From Antedon mediterranea (taxonomy: Eukaryota; Echinodermata; Crinoidea; Comatulida; Antedonidae): 64,000 bases of DNA. The translations under genes and the position numbers were made by a program. Location: contig NC_092670.1 of assembly GCF_964355755.1 (NCBI RefSeq), positions 10,541,201 through 10,605,200 on the forward strand, in the 5' to 3' direction. The notes under the pieces are model-generated. The model was not told where the DNA came from, made no database searches, and saw nothing but the letters and a program-made list of their open reading frames with translations. The stretch's first letter is position 1, and every line of letters starts with the position of its first letter. Shown piece after piece: positions 11,388 to 22,142 of the stretch.

Positions 11388-13269
11388 TAGACTTGCCCCA
11401 AGTCTGTATTATCTTTTTTTTTATTTATTTGTTTTTATTTCGACCGCGATTTTTGTCTGAAAATACAGACTTGTGAAACACGTATAGAAATCGATTTGCA
11501 GACCGCAAACATACGATAAGAATGACGTAGGTTATCATACCGTATTTGGCTATATGGGGCGGGCGGTATGTAAATATGGATTTCGAATCAACCAATGATC
11601 ATTTTGTTTCAAAATGAAAGAGATCGAGTACGTAGGCCTACCAGTGCTTAATGTACGATCGAGACTGTTGAAATATAAAATAGTAATGCCAAGTTGTTTT
11701 GTTTATTAATTGTTTAGTCCTTGGCCTAGGCCTCTTTCGTATGTCCTACTCAACTCGCACGTATGACCTGCCAAATAAAACGCCAATGAAGTAGGCCAAC
11801 ATACCACCGGCAGCGATTTTTTTTTTCGTACATAAGTTGGGGACCCCTCATGAAACGTCACAAAATAAACATGAATAATTCATCAGTTAAATTTGTTGTT
11901 CCGTGTGCACCCAAGCGTATAGCAACAAGAAGTGATTACACAACTGCGATACCAGATACGATACTTTCTACACAGTAGGCCTAGTATTCTAAGTCAATTC
12001 ACGCGATTGCCTTCGCGCACTCTTCTCACACACACCACTATGCAAAATGTGTCGAGTCGAGGCTAATCGACAGCTAGGCAAGACATTAAACTAAGTAGTA
12101 ATTCATTGGACATAGCCCAAAGAAAGCTTAGACCCACAAGAATATAGAATGTGTATAATTTGTTTACTGTATTTTTTTAATTCTGCTCTTTTATTATCAA
12201 ACATTATACATGTACTCAAAGGAACTTTAAAAATGCGCGTATATGAACACATGAGATGGGAAGATTAGACCCACGAGAATAAAACATTTATTTTTGTGTA
12301 ATGTTTATTGTTTAATTTTGCTGACTTATTTTACTCGGATTGTTTCATACCTAACACACACACGTCACACACACCCACACAGCTACTACACTAGAATAGA
12401 CATGGGTTTAGAGACTAATAATTAGGCCTAATAGTATTAATAGAAACTATAATGTTAACACGTAATTCTTTAGTAATAAATTATATTAAAAACACCATAA
12501 ACTAAATGCTGATTATTTCGACAATCCACACAAAACGCCGCTTTTCTTCTATGAAATCGCACGCCGCAACAACAGCGGAGATAGGCCTAGAATCGTACCG
12601 CACTTGTGTAATCACTTCTTGTTGCTATACGCTTGGGTGCACACGGAACAAGAAAATTGAACTGATGAATTATTCATATTTATTTTGTGACGTTTCATGA
12701 GGGGGTCCCCAACTTATGTACGAAAAAAAAAATCGCCCACCGGCACACAACAGGGCTACACCACCACACAGAACAGGACAGGGTCTCGGTGGGAATTAAA
12801 TCAAAATTATCTCCGCATAATAAATGATCCATTCAATGTTTGATTTGCGGAGAAGCTAGCCTATCATATATCAAGACGAGTTTTCATGTTTCAAAGATCC
12901 CATCAAATGTTTACCAGACTACTAGGCATATAAATAATTTCTAGCCTTCAGAACTTTCATAAATGTACCCAAGTACACATTGTCTAAACGTAACATAGCG
13001 CATGCGCATAATCTTAGTTGTGGAGTCTTTGAAATTCTGAAATATGAATATTTAAACGGTGTACGAGAGAGTAGCCAATCGCATGCAGCTGAAACTAGTC
13101 AACCGGATAATCGTATGCACCAAGAATTCTTGGTGTCAAACCACGTGACTTGTGCGTGTTTCCCCAGACGGAGTATCCAAAATCAAGTAGTATACGTATG
13201 AAACGCCATATGTGCCAAAATATTTATCTTTACTAATATTAAGACAAAACTCCGTCTGGAACCCAGACT
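11388..13269. mobile_element. Hairpin-ended insertion with 10-bp target duplication
   Basis: This interrupts intron 2 of FReD copy 1. ATCTAAAGGT occurs at 11378-11387 and 13270-13279. In copy 3 the matching site (about 62691-62710) is uninterrupted. Each end can fold on itself: left AGACTTGCCCCAAGTCT, right GTCTGGAACCCAGAC. The two ends are only loosely inverted repeats of each other (TAGACT / TAGTCT). There is no transposase. A 9-11 bp duplication would suit Mutator-like elements, but terminal hairpins are not their usual signature, so the family is left open. The first 108 bp recur at 32310-32418. Confidence 0.7.
11808..12745. repeat. Nested inverted repeat inside the hairpin-ended element
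   Basis: Arms of about 155 bp (11808-11967 and 12582-12745) are nearly identical in inverted orientation; for example TTCGTACATAAGTTGGGGAC on the left pairs with its complement near 12705-12724. The loop of about 600 bp has two similar segments (TAGACCCACAAGAAT and TAGACCCACGAGAAT). This looks like a foldback unit within the larger insertion. Confidence 0.75.
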
Positions 13270-13387
13270 ATCTAAAGGTCAACATCGCCTTCTATCTATT
13301 TTCAAGACGTAAGGAGTGCAGGGTGTGACGTCATATGTGAGATGTGCTCCTTCAGATGTATTTACATAAATTGTTGCCAATACTTAC

Positions 13388-13524
13388 TGTCCATCCTGCA
13401 TCACTTCTCATGTCACAGTACACAGTAATTTGTGGTCCTCCATCACATAGCTGTATCACATATTGACCACTCACAGCAGAAGGATTATTTTGTAAAATGT
13501 TACTACACTCCCTCATAAAACACT
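13388..13524 (-). CDS. FReD copy 1, exon A (start of fibrinogen C domain)
   Basis: Acceptor TTTTAG before 13524, donor GTAAGT after 13388. It encodes the conserved opening of the domain: CFMRECSNILQ, then a gap and VYCDMRSDAGWT, with the first two disulfide cysteines. It is in frame with exon B (phase 0) but not with the first exon of this copy. It is 137 nt, against 140 nt in copy 3. Confidence 0.85.
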
Positions 13525-13786
13525 CTAAAATTACAAAATTTGAAGATCACGTATTAGATATAACATTGAAATAAGCCTATACATTGAATGAAACGTCCAT
13601 TTGGTTATAAGATTGATTTTATAGTAGGTAAATACAAGTGAAAGTACTTTAAGAATATTAAAGAGAACATTTCCTATAGGCAAATTCAACAGAAACAAAA
13701 TGTCACTGCCAGCAGCCAATCAATAATAATAAAAGTGAACCTCCATATGAAAAATAAATTTATTTAATAATAAATTGTATACTTAC

Positions 13787-13845
13787 TTGTTTTGGGAATC
13801 AGTGGCCAGGACATGAAGAAAAATGAAATATAAAATAATTAACAT
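13787..13845 (-). CDS. FReD copy 1, first exon (signal peptide)
   Basis: ATG at 13845 begins MLIILYFIFLHVLATDSQN, a short hydrophobic leader, followed by donor GTAAGT. The copy in FReD 3 (63534-63591) has the same Met and leader, which is why I accept so short an exon. This copy is 59 nt instead of 58, so it changes the splice phase. Confidence 0.7.
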
Positions 13846-14300
13846 AATGACCGTATATAGATAGAATGCCGCTATTACAGTAATTTAATAACTACAGACT
13901 ATAGTTTTGGAGAGAGAGAGAGAGAGAAGAGGAACAGCATTTGACAGTAGTTGAAATAGTGAACTTCCTATTGAGAGTGACCACACGATAATGTAGGTGC
14001 ATCACATTGGCCAATTAGTGTAGATATGCTAGTTTAAAGTCACATCTAAAGACGTTATTTTTTATCATACGTCCACTACACAGTCATGCATCATGCCTGC
14101 GTAGAAATGTATTCTGATCACGAATGTATAAATTTATGACTTTTGAGCCCATTATTATTTATAATTTATTTAAACGTAATTGCTTTTTGTGCTGATAGTT
14201 TTTAATTTATTTACACGCAGATTACACCAATATAGTAGTCTCACCATGACAGTAAATCAAGAACTAAATAAAGTTTCTTCTTTCAAATAAATTTTTTCTT
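13846..14300 (-). promoter_or_regulatory. Probable promoter side of FReD copy 1
   Basis: Upstream of the leader exon the sequence is conserved with 63592-63990 of copy 3, including a (GA)n run (13912-13928), a CATGCATCATG stretch near 14083 and TCAAGAACTAAATAAAGTTT near 14257. Conservation of the block means the duplication included the 5' flank. I cannot place a TATA box or start site with confidence. Confidence 0.4.
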
Positions 14301-15418
14301 TTGGATGAACAAAATATTGGAATACTATACAGAGATCCAGATGAACGTTTTTACTACTTTTTGCTTAAAATCTAATAACGTATCACCCAATATACTTACA
14401 ACAAATGATATCATGTGTAGTAGACTACACATAACAATATTCAAATTATGATTGACAATATTGCTATTTCACAGGTTTCTCATTAAAATTATAGATGAAA
14501 CACTAACATGGGGGCATTCCAAAGTATATATATATTTTTAAAATTGTATAATTTTGCTATTGAAAAAAATGAAAAAATTAGTTTTTTTACATCAATTTAG
14601 TCTTTTATTTACAAATCAAAATATTATTCAACCTTTGAAACACTGTTGAAGTTTAGGTCAAGTGAAAATATTAAAATTCTTAAAATAATATAAAGTATTA
14701 TTTATGAAATTAATTATTCAAAGAGTTATAAAGAGAAGCAATAATTTTTAAATGTTATCAAAGTAATTTATTTATTTAAAAAAAGTTATGTTTCGTATAA
14801 ATAAATCTTCAAGCTATTAACACATTTAAGGCGAATCTTTAAAAATTGACATTGGCATTTGACGTCTGAATTTCCAAGTTGAAACTGAAATTTTCTTCTA
14901 TCTTTTGTTTGTCTTAATAATTTTGCATCTGATTTATAAAGGTTCACAAAGAATGAAATCTACCAAGTGAAAAAAAAACTTGTTTAAATCTATTGCAATT
15001 TAATATCTTTAAGAACAGTTGAAAAGTAAGTTTTGAAAATACAGATTTTGGAATCATTATTTCAGTAAACACTAAAATGAGGAAAAAAACCCAACCAAAA
15101 TTTCTCAGAAGTGACAATTATGAATTTTTAAATAAAAATTGAATATGAATATGAAATTAATAAAGGAACAATTTTAATAAAATATTTGAATATGAACAAA
15201 CTCGCCATTTCTTGAAGTGCCCTTTTAAACTATACTAGGCTAGTCCTAGGAAAAATCCATACCAGCATTTATTTATCCTTTATGAATTTTAAATGGTAAA
15301 ATAAATTGATACTTGACTCTCTTTTATATTGATAGAAATATTTTTCTATTTTATATATGGATTTAATTGATATTTGGATTTAAGTGATTCCTCTTAATAT
15401 TTTAGTTCATTACTTTTA
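14300..15418. other. No gene recognised, very AT-rich
   Basis: Long A/T runs, no ORF of note, no recognised repeat. It lies between the promoter side of FReD copy 1 and the Helitron at 15419. Confidence 0.6.
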
Positions 15419-17663
15419 CTAGATGGTACGCTCGCTTCGCTCGCGTACCATCTAGGTCGTGCCCACAGATGGTTCTCGAATACATAATAATTTCAGCGTT
15501 AAAGAACTGGCGATTTCAAATGTACGTACCGCAGGACAATAAACATGTCGTTTACAGGAACGAATAAATAGACACTATGATTTATGTACTCAACTAAAAT
15601 TAGCACCCTGGGAATTACTTCCGAAAGAGAAACTTGTCACAAAATGAGACACATTGTTTAAGTCAAATTTAAACAAACTTAATTTGTGTTTTGTATGTAA
15701 CATTAGGGTTGAGGGATAGGGAAGAGGATGGGTGCAAAGAAGAACAATTTTTAAATATATTCTTTATCCATTTAGTAACGAAATATTAATTGTTTTCATG
15801 TTGTACAAATAATATACCACTATACACAGTAAAACATTGCGATTTAATACTTTGTTGAAACTATCACCGTCGATTGAAATAGTATAGTACATGTATCGAT
15901 ACATCACTACGACGTGTATATGTTTATATAATTTAAAACAATTTGTGAAAACCACCTCTATTTGGGCAAAATCATAAATTCGATTTAATGGTCAATAAAT
16001 ATTAAATTATCTAACTCACCTTAATTAGTAGGCATAATGGTTTTCAATTGTTTCTTAGCAGCCAATTCATACTTAAGTTGGTTCCTACCCTACCCTCCAA
16101 AGTTGTTCTGCGTTTAGTTAGGGCATGTGATGTACCGTAGGCCCATCCTCTACTGGTTTTACAACGCTACTCATGCCAGTGAGGGAAGGGTGGTGATAGT
16201 GGTTATGTATATCCAACCTCTGCAGCACAGATTGATATGGAACGCCGTTTACGCAACATTTTGATGATATGAATTTTATGACGCGATATGTGAATGAAAT
16301 GCATCGATATGAATTGAATGGCGCGAGATATGAATAAAATGTTTTGAATTGAATGCTTTGAATTGAATGTTTTGAATGAAATGTTTTGAATGAAATGTTT
16401 TGAATGAAATGTTTTGAATTGAATGTTTTGAATAAAATGTTTTGAATGAAATGTTTTGAACGAAATGTTTTGAATGAAATGTTTTGAATGAAATGTTTTG
16501 AATGAAATGTTTGAATTGAATTGAAAAGTCAAACTATTGGCGGCGTATGTCATTCCCGCTCGCGATTTTGTTTTAACCTCTTAGGCCTAGGCCTGGGTAC
16601 CCTCATCTCCTTTCCACGCTGTCCTCAATATGGATCCTTTACAGAGAATCCTAACAGACCTGAAACATTGGAATACATATTTCCGAACCCAGGTCTGTTA
16701 GGATTCTCTGTAAAGGCAGCGTGGAAAGGAGATGAGGGTACCCACGCTTAGGCCTAAGAGGTTGAGAAAAAAATCGCGAGCGGGAATGACATACGCCATC
16801 AATAGTTTGACTTTTCAATTCAATTCAAACATTTCATTCAAAACATTTCATTTAAAACATTTCATTCAAAACATTTCATTCAAAACATTTCATTCAAAAC
16901 ATTGCATTCAAAACAATTTATTCAAAACATTTCATTCAAAACATTTCATTCAAAACATTCAATTCAAAGCATTCAATTCAAAACATTTCATTCATATATC
17001 GCACCATTCAATTCATATCGATGCATTTCATTCACATATCGCGTCATAAAATTCATATCATTGAAATGTTGCGTAAACGGCGTTCCATAGATTGAAATGG
17101 TTGGGTTGGTTGAAAAAAAAATGGATCGAATTTCTGTTATGAGTATACAGTACTTGCCTTTACGACGCCTGAGGGAATAGACACTTGTGGAACAGAGATT
17201 GGAATGTTCCATTCATCGCAAATCAATACATTTGTATAAACGTATATTAAATCTATCAAAATAGTATTTTTTTAAGAAAATCGGCCTGTCTTCAACATTA
17301 TGATGCTGTACTCGAGCTGTTCAACCGGTTTTCAGCCATTAAAAACAATTATCGTAGGAGGAGATAGGAAAATGCGAAGCATCCTCGTATTATTGTCTGC
17401 GGGTATTTTTCAAGACGGACATCCATTAGACAGTGTATACCGCGATCGAAAAACACCCCTATTTGGGGCAAATCGTTGAACCTAAATTCGTTTTAATCGT
17501 CAATAACTAATTATCGAACTCAATTTAATTAGTAATCAGGGTTACATCTGGTGGTTAAAATCAGTACCGAAAGTACGAACCAACTTTATAAACCATCGAG
17601 TAAACATTCTAGAAATAACGCGCGATTTACCGAATGTTGCCCTTACGTAAATTTATATATAGA
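15419..17663 (-). mobile_element. Non-autonomous Helitron, copy H1
   Basis: In minus orientation it begins TCTATATATAAATTTACG (17663 inward) and ends with a GGTACGC...GCGTACC hairpin, then ATCTAG (15419). It sits between A and T with no target duplication. These are the standard marks of Helitrons: 5' TC, 3' hairpin plus CTRR. There is no Rep/helicase ORF. It matches H2 (35077-36571) and H3 (60734-61645) and is interrupted by the foldback element at 16236-17089. It lies just downstream of the PAN exon, probably in its intron. Confidence 0.85.
16236..17089. mobile_element. Palindromic foldback element inside Helitron H1
   Basis: It begins TATGGAACGCCGTTTACGC and ends with the complement, flanked by GATTGA (16230-16235 and 17090-17095). 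Helitrons H2 and H3 have no insertion at the matching place. Each arm is about 400 bp and mirrors the other. Outer parts hold TTGAATGAAATGTTT repeats; inner parts hold a single-copy block around a BamHI-like GGATCC centre near 16633. The loop is only about 50 bp, so the element is close to a perfect palindrome. The ORFs on it are repeat artefacts. Confidence 0.85.
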
Positions 17664-17784
17664 TGTACTAAACACCTTCAGGAGCCAACAAAATTCAATA
17701 GGCGTTTCCCCAAAACCATGTTTTGTTGAATACTACGTACGTTGTTCATTCCATCAGTACACTAAATCAGAAAATTTAACTCAC

Positions 17785-18075
17785 CCTTTCAATGTAACTA
17801 AACTCAGGCTTTTGAATTATGTTGTTTTCAATTGATGCTTCTTCCAGTATTTGCTTACTGATTTGACAAACATGATCTTTCTGGTTATAGTTGACCGACA
17901 AGCAGTATGATTTGTGGGAACATTCCAGCAAACAATTTACACGGCTTATATTCTTCAACTCATAACTCCAACCATCAAGAGCCTGCCCCTGGATAACTGT
18001 ATAGAATGAATTGGTCGAAAGAACGACAATAGGCAGAAGATTAAGAACGACAACCAAAGTTGCAAACGTATGCAT
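17785..18075 (-). CDS. Signal peptide plus PAN/apple-like domain exon
   Basis: ATG at 18075 starts MHTFATLVVVLNLLPIVVLS, a clear signal peptide, then a domain of about 75 residues with the Cys pattern NCLLECSHKSYCLSVNYN...VCQ typical of PAN/apple domains. The exon closes at AGG with donor GTGAGT (phase 0). PAN domains often sit upstream of fibrinogen C domains in invertebrate secreted proteins, and the FReD gene lies downstream on the same strand. However, phase 0 does not fit exon A of FReD copy 1 (phase 1), so the partner exon is uncertain. An in-frame upstream Met exists at 18186, but the start at 18075 gives the best leader. Confidence 0.65.
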
Positions 18076-18319
18076 TGCGACGTTTTGGAAATACGTATTG
18101 ACAAAATAAAATGTATGATGTGCCTTCAAATGCAACTTGTCGTACACCAATATTTGTGGTAATAAGGAACTACTGTACGTTTTCATCTTCTGATGTGCGT
18201 ATTATAGATGTTCCATCCAAGTATAATACAATAGAACTTTGTCTGCACCAATCAAAAAGGTGTTAGTAATAATAAGGTATAATTACATAACAATGTATGA
18301 ACAAACTTGATGCTTTTTT

Positions 18320-18388
18320 TCTAATAGCCTATCAAATTCCTGGTTATTTTTACATTGATGACCGAATAAATATTATTATTATTATGCA
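18320..18388 (+). repeat. Retroelement 3' tail with (ATT)n
   Basis: CCTGGTTATTTTTACATTGA followed by GAATAAATATTATTATTATT. The same tail occurs in opposite orientation near 59570-59645. It is typical of the 3' end of a 5'-truncated LINE or SINE. Confidence 0.5.
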
Positions 18389-18589
18389 TGGAGTTATAGT
18401 TTTTGAATTATTATTAAATAAATTAAAGAAATTATCATTAAATCATAACTTAAAGCAAAAGAGGACACATCCATCATACAGTTGACATAGAGTTCTGCGA
18501 TGCTGACGTCACAACAGTAGGTGGCGCTGCGTGGTTGCTAGCCAACCAAAAAATGCGTTCAACCTGCCTGAGTGACTTCAAGGTCACCA

Positions 18590-18800
18590 CATAAAATGTA
18601 AACATATAAAGGATTATTGTCCTTTACTGAATTTTCCTCTTTCAATCTTTATAATATTATATAGTATTATATGGTGATGCTATTAAATGACATAAAATGT
18701 AAACATATATAAAGGATTATTGTCAAGTTTACTGAATTTTCTTCTTTCAATCTTTATAATAGGATAGTATTATAATGGTGATGCTATTAAAATTCAAACA
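18590..18800. repeat. Tandem duplication, unit about 118 bp
   Basis: The block TAAAATGTAAACATATAAAGG...GGTGATGCTATTAAA appears twice in a row and recurs once more at 32520-32610. It marks the left part of the segmental duplication shared by 18.6-25.6 kb and 32.5-37.4 kb. Confidence 0.75.
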
Positions 18801-19142
18801 TATTGTAATGTTTGTCTTCCACTTGTCTCTATTCTTAGATATTATTATTTAAAACACGCTCTCTGCACGTAGAATAATAGCATCTGCATAGTTTAGTATC
18901 TTGTTTGAAAATGAAGGTTAATGTAGTGAAATGATAAACATTATTACACTACAAATCAATATTTAGAGTAACCATGAGGTGACTTTGGTATTGACACAGA
19001 GGGACAGGTGTAAGCTCCTATTTTTCACGCTGCTGCTCTAGCCCGCTACGTCACACGAGATGACTCATTCATTAGATGAAATCAAGCAGCAGTAATAGTA
19101 CTACACTTTGACATTTTTGTTAAAATGGAAACTCGACTATAA

Positions 19143-19469
19143 TTTATAGGTACAGTACCTGCACCTGTTGAATCCAAAAAACGGCTGGGAAAAGAGTCTA
19201 ATGACAAATCCCAAAGCATTTCTGGTATTTATGAGTCCCATGATATTACTATAATTCACTGTCAGATAATCATTGAATTATTATCAAAACAGTCCATTGA
19301 AGTTTTTGTTTGTAATAGGATACTTGAAGTATCTAGGCTTGATGAAGTGACCCCCAGACTTGACCTTAGCAATAACAATAAGCAAGCAGCGTTTTTTGTA
19401 AGAAATATTCTTGTTTACAACTGTAATTGGCTGAATCACGATTTAAAAGAATATGTGTGTTTTAATCAT
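19143..19469 (+). CDS. Unidentified open reading, possibly exonic
   Basis: About 108 codons open without a start Met: ...PAPVESKKRLGKESNDKSQS, SGIYESHDITIIHCQIIIEL, then VSRLDEVTPRLDLSNNNKQA and a stop after EYVCFNH. Composition looks like protein rather than random AT-rich sequence, and there is an AG at 19155 and a GTAAGA at about 19398 that could serve as splice sites. I do not recognise the family. It lies in a segment missing from the paralogous duplication. Confidence 0.3.
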
Positions 19470-20280
19470 TGACAGTACCCAAATGACTACAATTTAATTG
19501 TTAAGTTTAAAGTATGGAACCTGCAAAGTAATATTTTCACCCGTATTTTCATTACAGTAAAGTGTTTGTACTGTTTTCTTAATTATCAGTACAATTAAAT
19601 CAATTAGTGTATGTCCATGGCAAAAGTTGAAATGAACTATGGTGACCAATTAATACAGAAACAGGAAGTTCCTAAGTCCTGTGGGGCTATGTTTGTGTCC
19701 AGTTGTGACAGTTTTATCCTAAATTTCGTCAGTCTATCTTGAGATCTGATCGAGAAGCCTCAGAAAAAGGATATGTTTTACTTTACTTTTGTATTAGATT
19801 TGGTTAATTTTATGCTTAGGATTTAGATTTTTTTTTGGCTAAGCTCTTAGACTGAATTGAATTTATATTTTGTAGACTAAGTTTTATTTCTGTTTAACTA
19901 TTATTTGCTTGTTAACAAATAATTGACGTCACCGTCATGCACAATAATGATTGATAGGCACACACCAGTTAAATTATATATTTACTGCCAAGAAAGGTGT
20001 AGTGTAGTGCAGGTTTATCAAGTATCAATTTATTTTGAGCCTTTGTATTTTTTAGTTAAGACTTTTTATGTTGTTATTCTTAGTTTAAGTATACTTTTGA
20101 GACTTCATTGCTCAAATGTATATATTTTTAATCTATACATTTAAAGGCACTCTTTAATTAACTTGCATAGTGTAAAGAAGCTGAATCTATAACTTTTTGT
20201 TATAATGACCTACAAAATGAGTTTGTCAGTCCTATCAAATATGTTGAAGTATTGCAAAATATTAACTTGATTTATTTTAG

Positions 20281-20351
20281 GCTGTATGTGGTATATACGA
20301 ACATGAAATAAGACTTCGTATGAGGCCAGTGCCAAGAGAGCCACTGAGCTG
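20281..20351 (+). CDS. Small exon-like segment, unidentified
   Basis: Flanked by TTATTTTAG on the left and GTAAGA on the right. Only one frame is open over the 71 nt: AVCGIYEHEIRLRMRPVPRE followed by PLS. The residue mix and the good splice sites suggest a real or recently real exon. It might belong with the 19143-19469 reading; I do not recognise it. Confidence 0.35.
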
Positions 20352-21059
20352 GTAAGACATTAAGATATAATTATTAATTACAAGTTATATAAGTGTAATG
20401 TGGTCGTTTTCTAAAGAGAATTGGAAATCCTTTATTTTCACGAATAATTGTATTTTGATATTTAGGCCTATAGTTATGCATTGCTGCTCAAATTTAATTT
20501 AGTTTATTAAGTTTATTATATATCCTTAATTACATTTTTTTGCATGGAGTTTATTACCTTGTATTATATATTTTCAGTTTTTTCGTTTTGCTGTATTTCT
20601 TGTTATTCAAATAAAATCATATGAACCCAACAGTGCTTTGCCGTTTCTTTTTGTGACATCCGACCATGCCCTGTAATATCCCGTATTACTACAAAATGTA
20701 TTGTAGATGGAGAAGCATTCTATATACTTAAGTTTAGAGTTTACAATTTTTTATTTTCTTTTTCTATTTATACGTTTATTAATATGGATGGTATTTCCGA
20801 AATAAAAAGAAATTGAATTGAATTGAATTGAATTAACATTAATTAATTTTCCATATGTTGTTTTCACATATCTACCACAGTATTATTTAATACACTGCAC
20901 TCTCCTCACCTCTGCTGGCTTGATGACAACTTGAGCAAAAAAAACCAACCACCTGACATGTTTTAACTTCAGATGTTGACTTGTCCAATGGCATTGTCTA
21001 GTTAGGAATCAAAAATTAATATAGTACAATGTTGTATATATGATCTAGAAATGGATATA

Positions 21060-21420
21060 CAGTATTATAGCATTATAAGATAAAGTTGTTCCTATTCATT
21101 CTTAAATCAATATTTGAGTGTCTACTGTATTTTGTTTTCATTAATTCTAAAAGCCAGCAAAACTTCTTTTATCTTGTTTAAAAATCTCAATTATTTCTGT
21201 TTTTACCTTTGAAATGTACTTACTTTAATTGTGTTAATTTGATTTTGATAATTTTAAGTTTAATTTTATATTTTCTTTTGTCCATTTATATACTGTATTT
21301 TGTTTATATTTATGTAGTTAAGAACTGAACCACTTTGGAAATCAGTACATTGTATTGAAAGTGTATTTCAGAATAAAGAAAGATTAAATAAATTAATTAA
21401 AATACAAAATTGAAGAGTCA
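21060..21420 (+). repeat. LINE-derived 3' fragment
   Basis: The sequence from TTGAGTGTCTACTG to AATAAAGAAAGATTAAATAA recurs at 31960-32275 and in part at 33595-33690. On the minus strand, the 31838-32041 copy reads as the end of a LINE reverse transcriptase region (LTLELNWKPHITYLTK). Confidence 0.55.
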
Positions 21421-21519
21421 AGGAATATAGTGTGCACTGGAACCTTTGAAGCATGCAGTCACAAATGAAAAAGAAAACAGAATCTTGTTAATATATTTAA
21501 ATATACATACTGTTTACTG

Positions 21520-21857
21520 AGTACGGGCATACTGCTGCGTTGAGACACCGGTTCGAAGTTAAGCAACATTGGGCCCGGTTGCGTTCTGGATGGGAGACCG
21601 TCTAGAAATTGCTGCGGGTGCTGTATATACTGGAGAGTGATGGTGTAATGGTAATATCGGACTAGCATGTGATAGGCATAGGTTTGAGGTTATTTGTACC
21701 ATACTAATTGCATCCTTAGGCAAGATGCTTTACTCTCATTGCCTCATCCTTCGGTAGGCGCTGCACTGCTGGCTGCCGTGGGTCCGTGGAGGGCCTAATC
21801 CGAATTTCCTCAGTTTCCAGTTAAGCTTGAGGACAAACCTTTACCTTTACCTTTTAC
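21520..21857 (+). mobile_element. 5S rRNA/tRNA chimeric SINE (DeuSINE/SINE3-like)
   Basis: The head (21520-21630) is a 5S rRNA relative: CGAAGTTAAGCAACATTGGG (box A and intermediate element) and TGGATGGGAGACC (box C). About 14 bases are missing between ACACCGGTTC and GAAGTTAAGC. It is followed by a tRNA-like part with box A TGGTGTAATGGTAATATCGG and box B GGTTTGAGGTT, then a core with GGCAAGATGCTTTACTCTCA and a TTTACC repeat tail. This architecture matches the chimeric 5S-tRNA SINEs known from deuterostomes. It is a retroelement, not a functional 5S gene. Confidence 0.8.
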
Positions 21858-22142
21858 TGTTTCTTCATTCTTGTTTTGTTTGTGTATTTAATATTTAAAA
21901 TTATAGACGTTTATTGTGTTACTGTTTAATATTTTTTAATGTCCCCTAGTCGCTTATTTTCTATCATATTTTTGTACATTTATGCATTTCATTGTCGTCT
22001 GGGGAATTGTCTTCTTTTGTAAAGCTTCAAAAGCATCTTAGTAACAGTTCCGACTGGAGAACAACGACTTAGTTAAATATTCTTGCAGTCTTCTGTTGTT
22101 CAATTTTTGTAATATTTTGATTTGTGGTGAAAAGAATGTTTA

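Larger units (their letters stand above)
10569..13845 (-). pseudogene. FReD copy 1: fibrinogen-related gene, disrupted
   Basis: Exons on the minus strand: signal-peptide exon 13787-13845, exon A 13388-13524 and exon B 10569-10830. The family encodes secreted fibrinogen-C-domain proteins (ficolin/tachylectin-like), usually carbohydrate-binding immune lectins. Two defects are visible. The first exon has one base more than its counterpart in copy 3, so it ends in phase 2 while exon A needs phase 1, and the join runs into a stop. The terminal exon with the calcium and ligand sites is missing. Intron 2 carries a 1.9-kb insertion. Exons A and B themselves are open, so decay may be recent, or an assembly error could be involved. 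Confidence 0.75.
18921..20834 (+). mobile_element. Probable retroelement insertion with (ATTGA)n tail
   Basis: Absent from the paralogous copy, where GAAGGTTA joins directly to ACATCAATTAA (32740-32755). It ends in AATAAAAAGAAATTGAATTG and further ATTGA repeats. The flanks share only a short GTTAA/TTAA. A pentanucleotide tail points to non-LTR retrotransposition, yet the body carries exon-like sequence rather than a recognisable ORF2. Deletion from the other copy is an alternative reading. Confidence 0.5.

Noticed and set aside
16203-17090. Open readings with SKHFIQNISFKTF repeats
   Set aside because: They lie on the mirror-image arms of a foldback element; the same sequence reads open on both strands.
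21520-21630. Functional 5S rRNA gene
   Set aside because: Internal deletion of about 14 bases, a fused tRNA-like part and a repeat tail mark it as a SINE.
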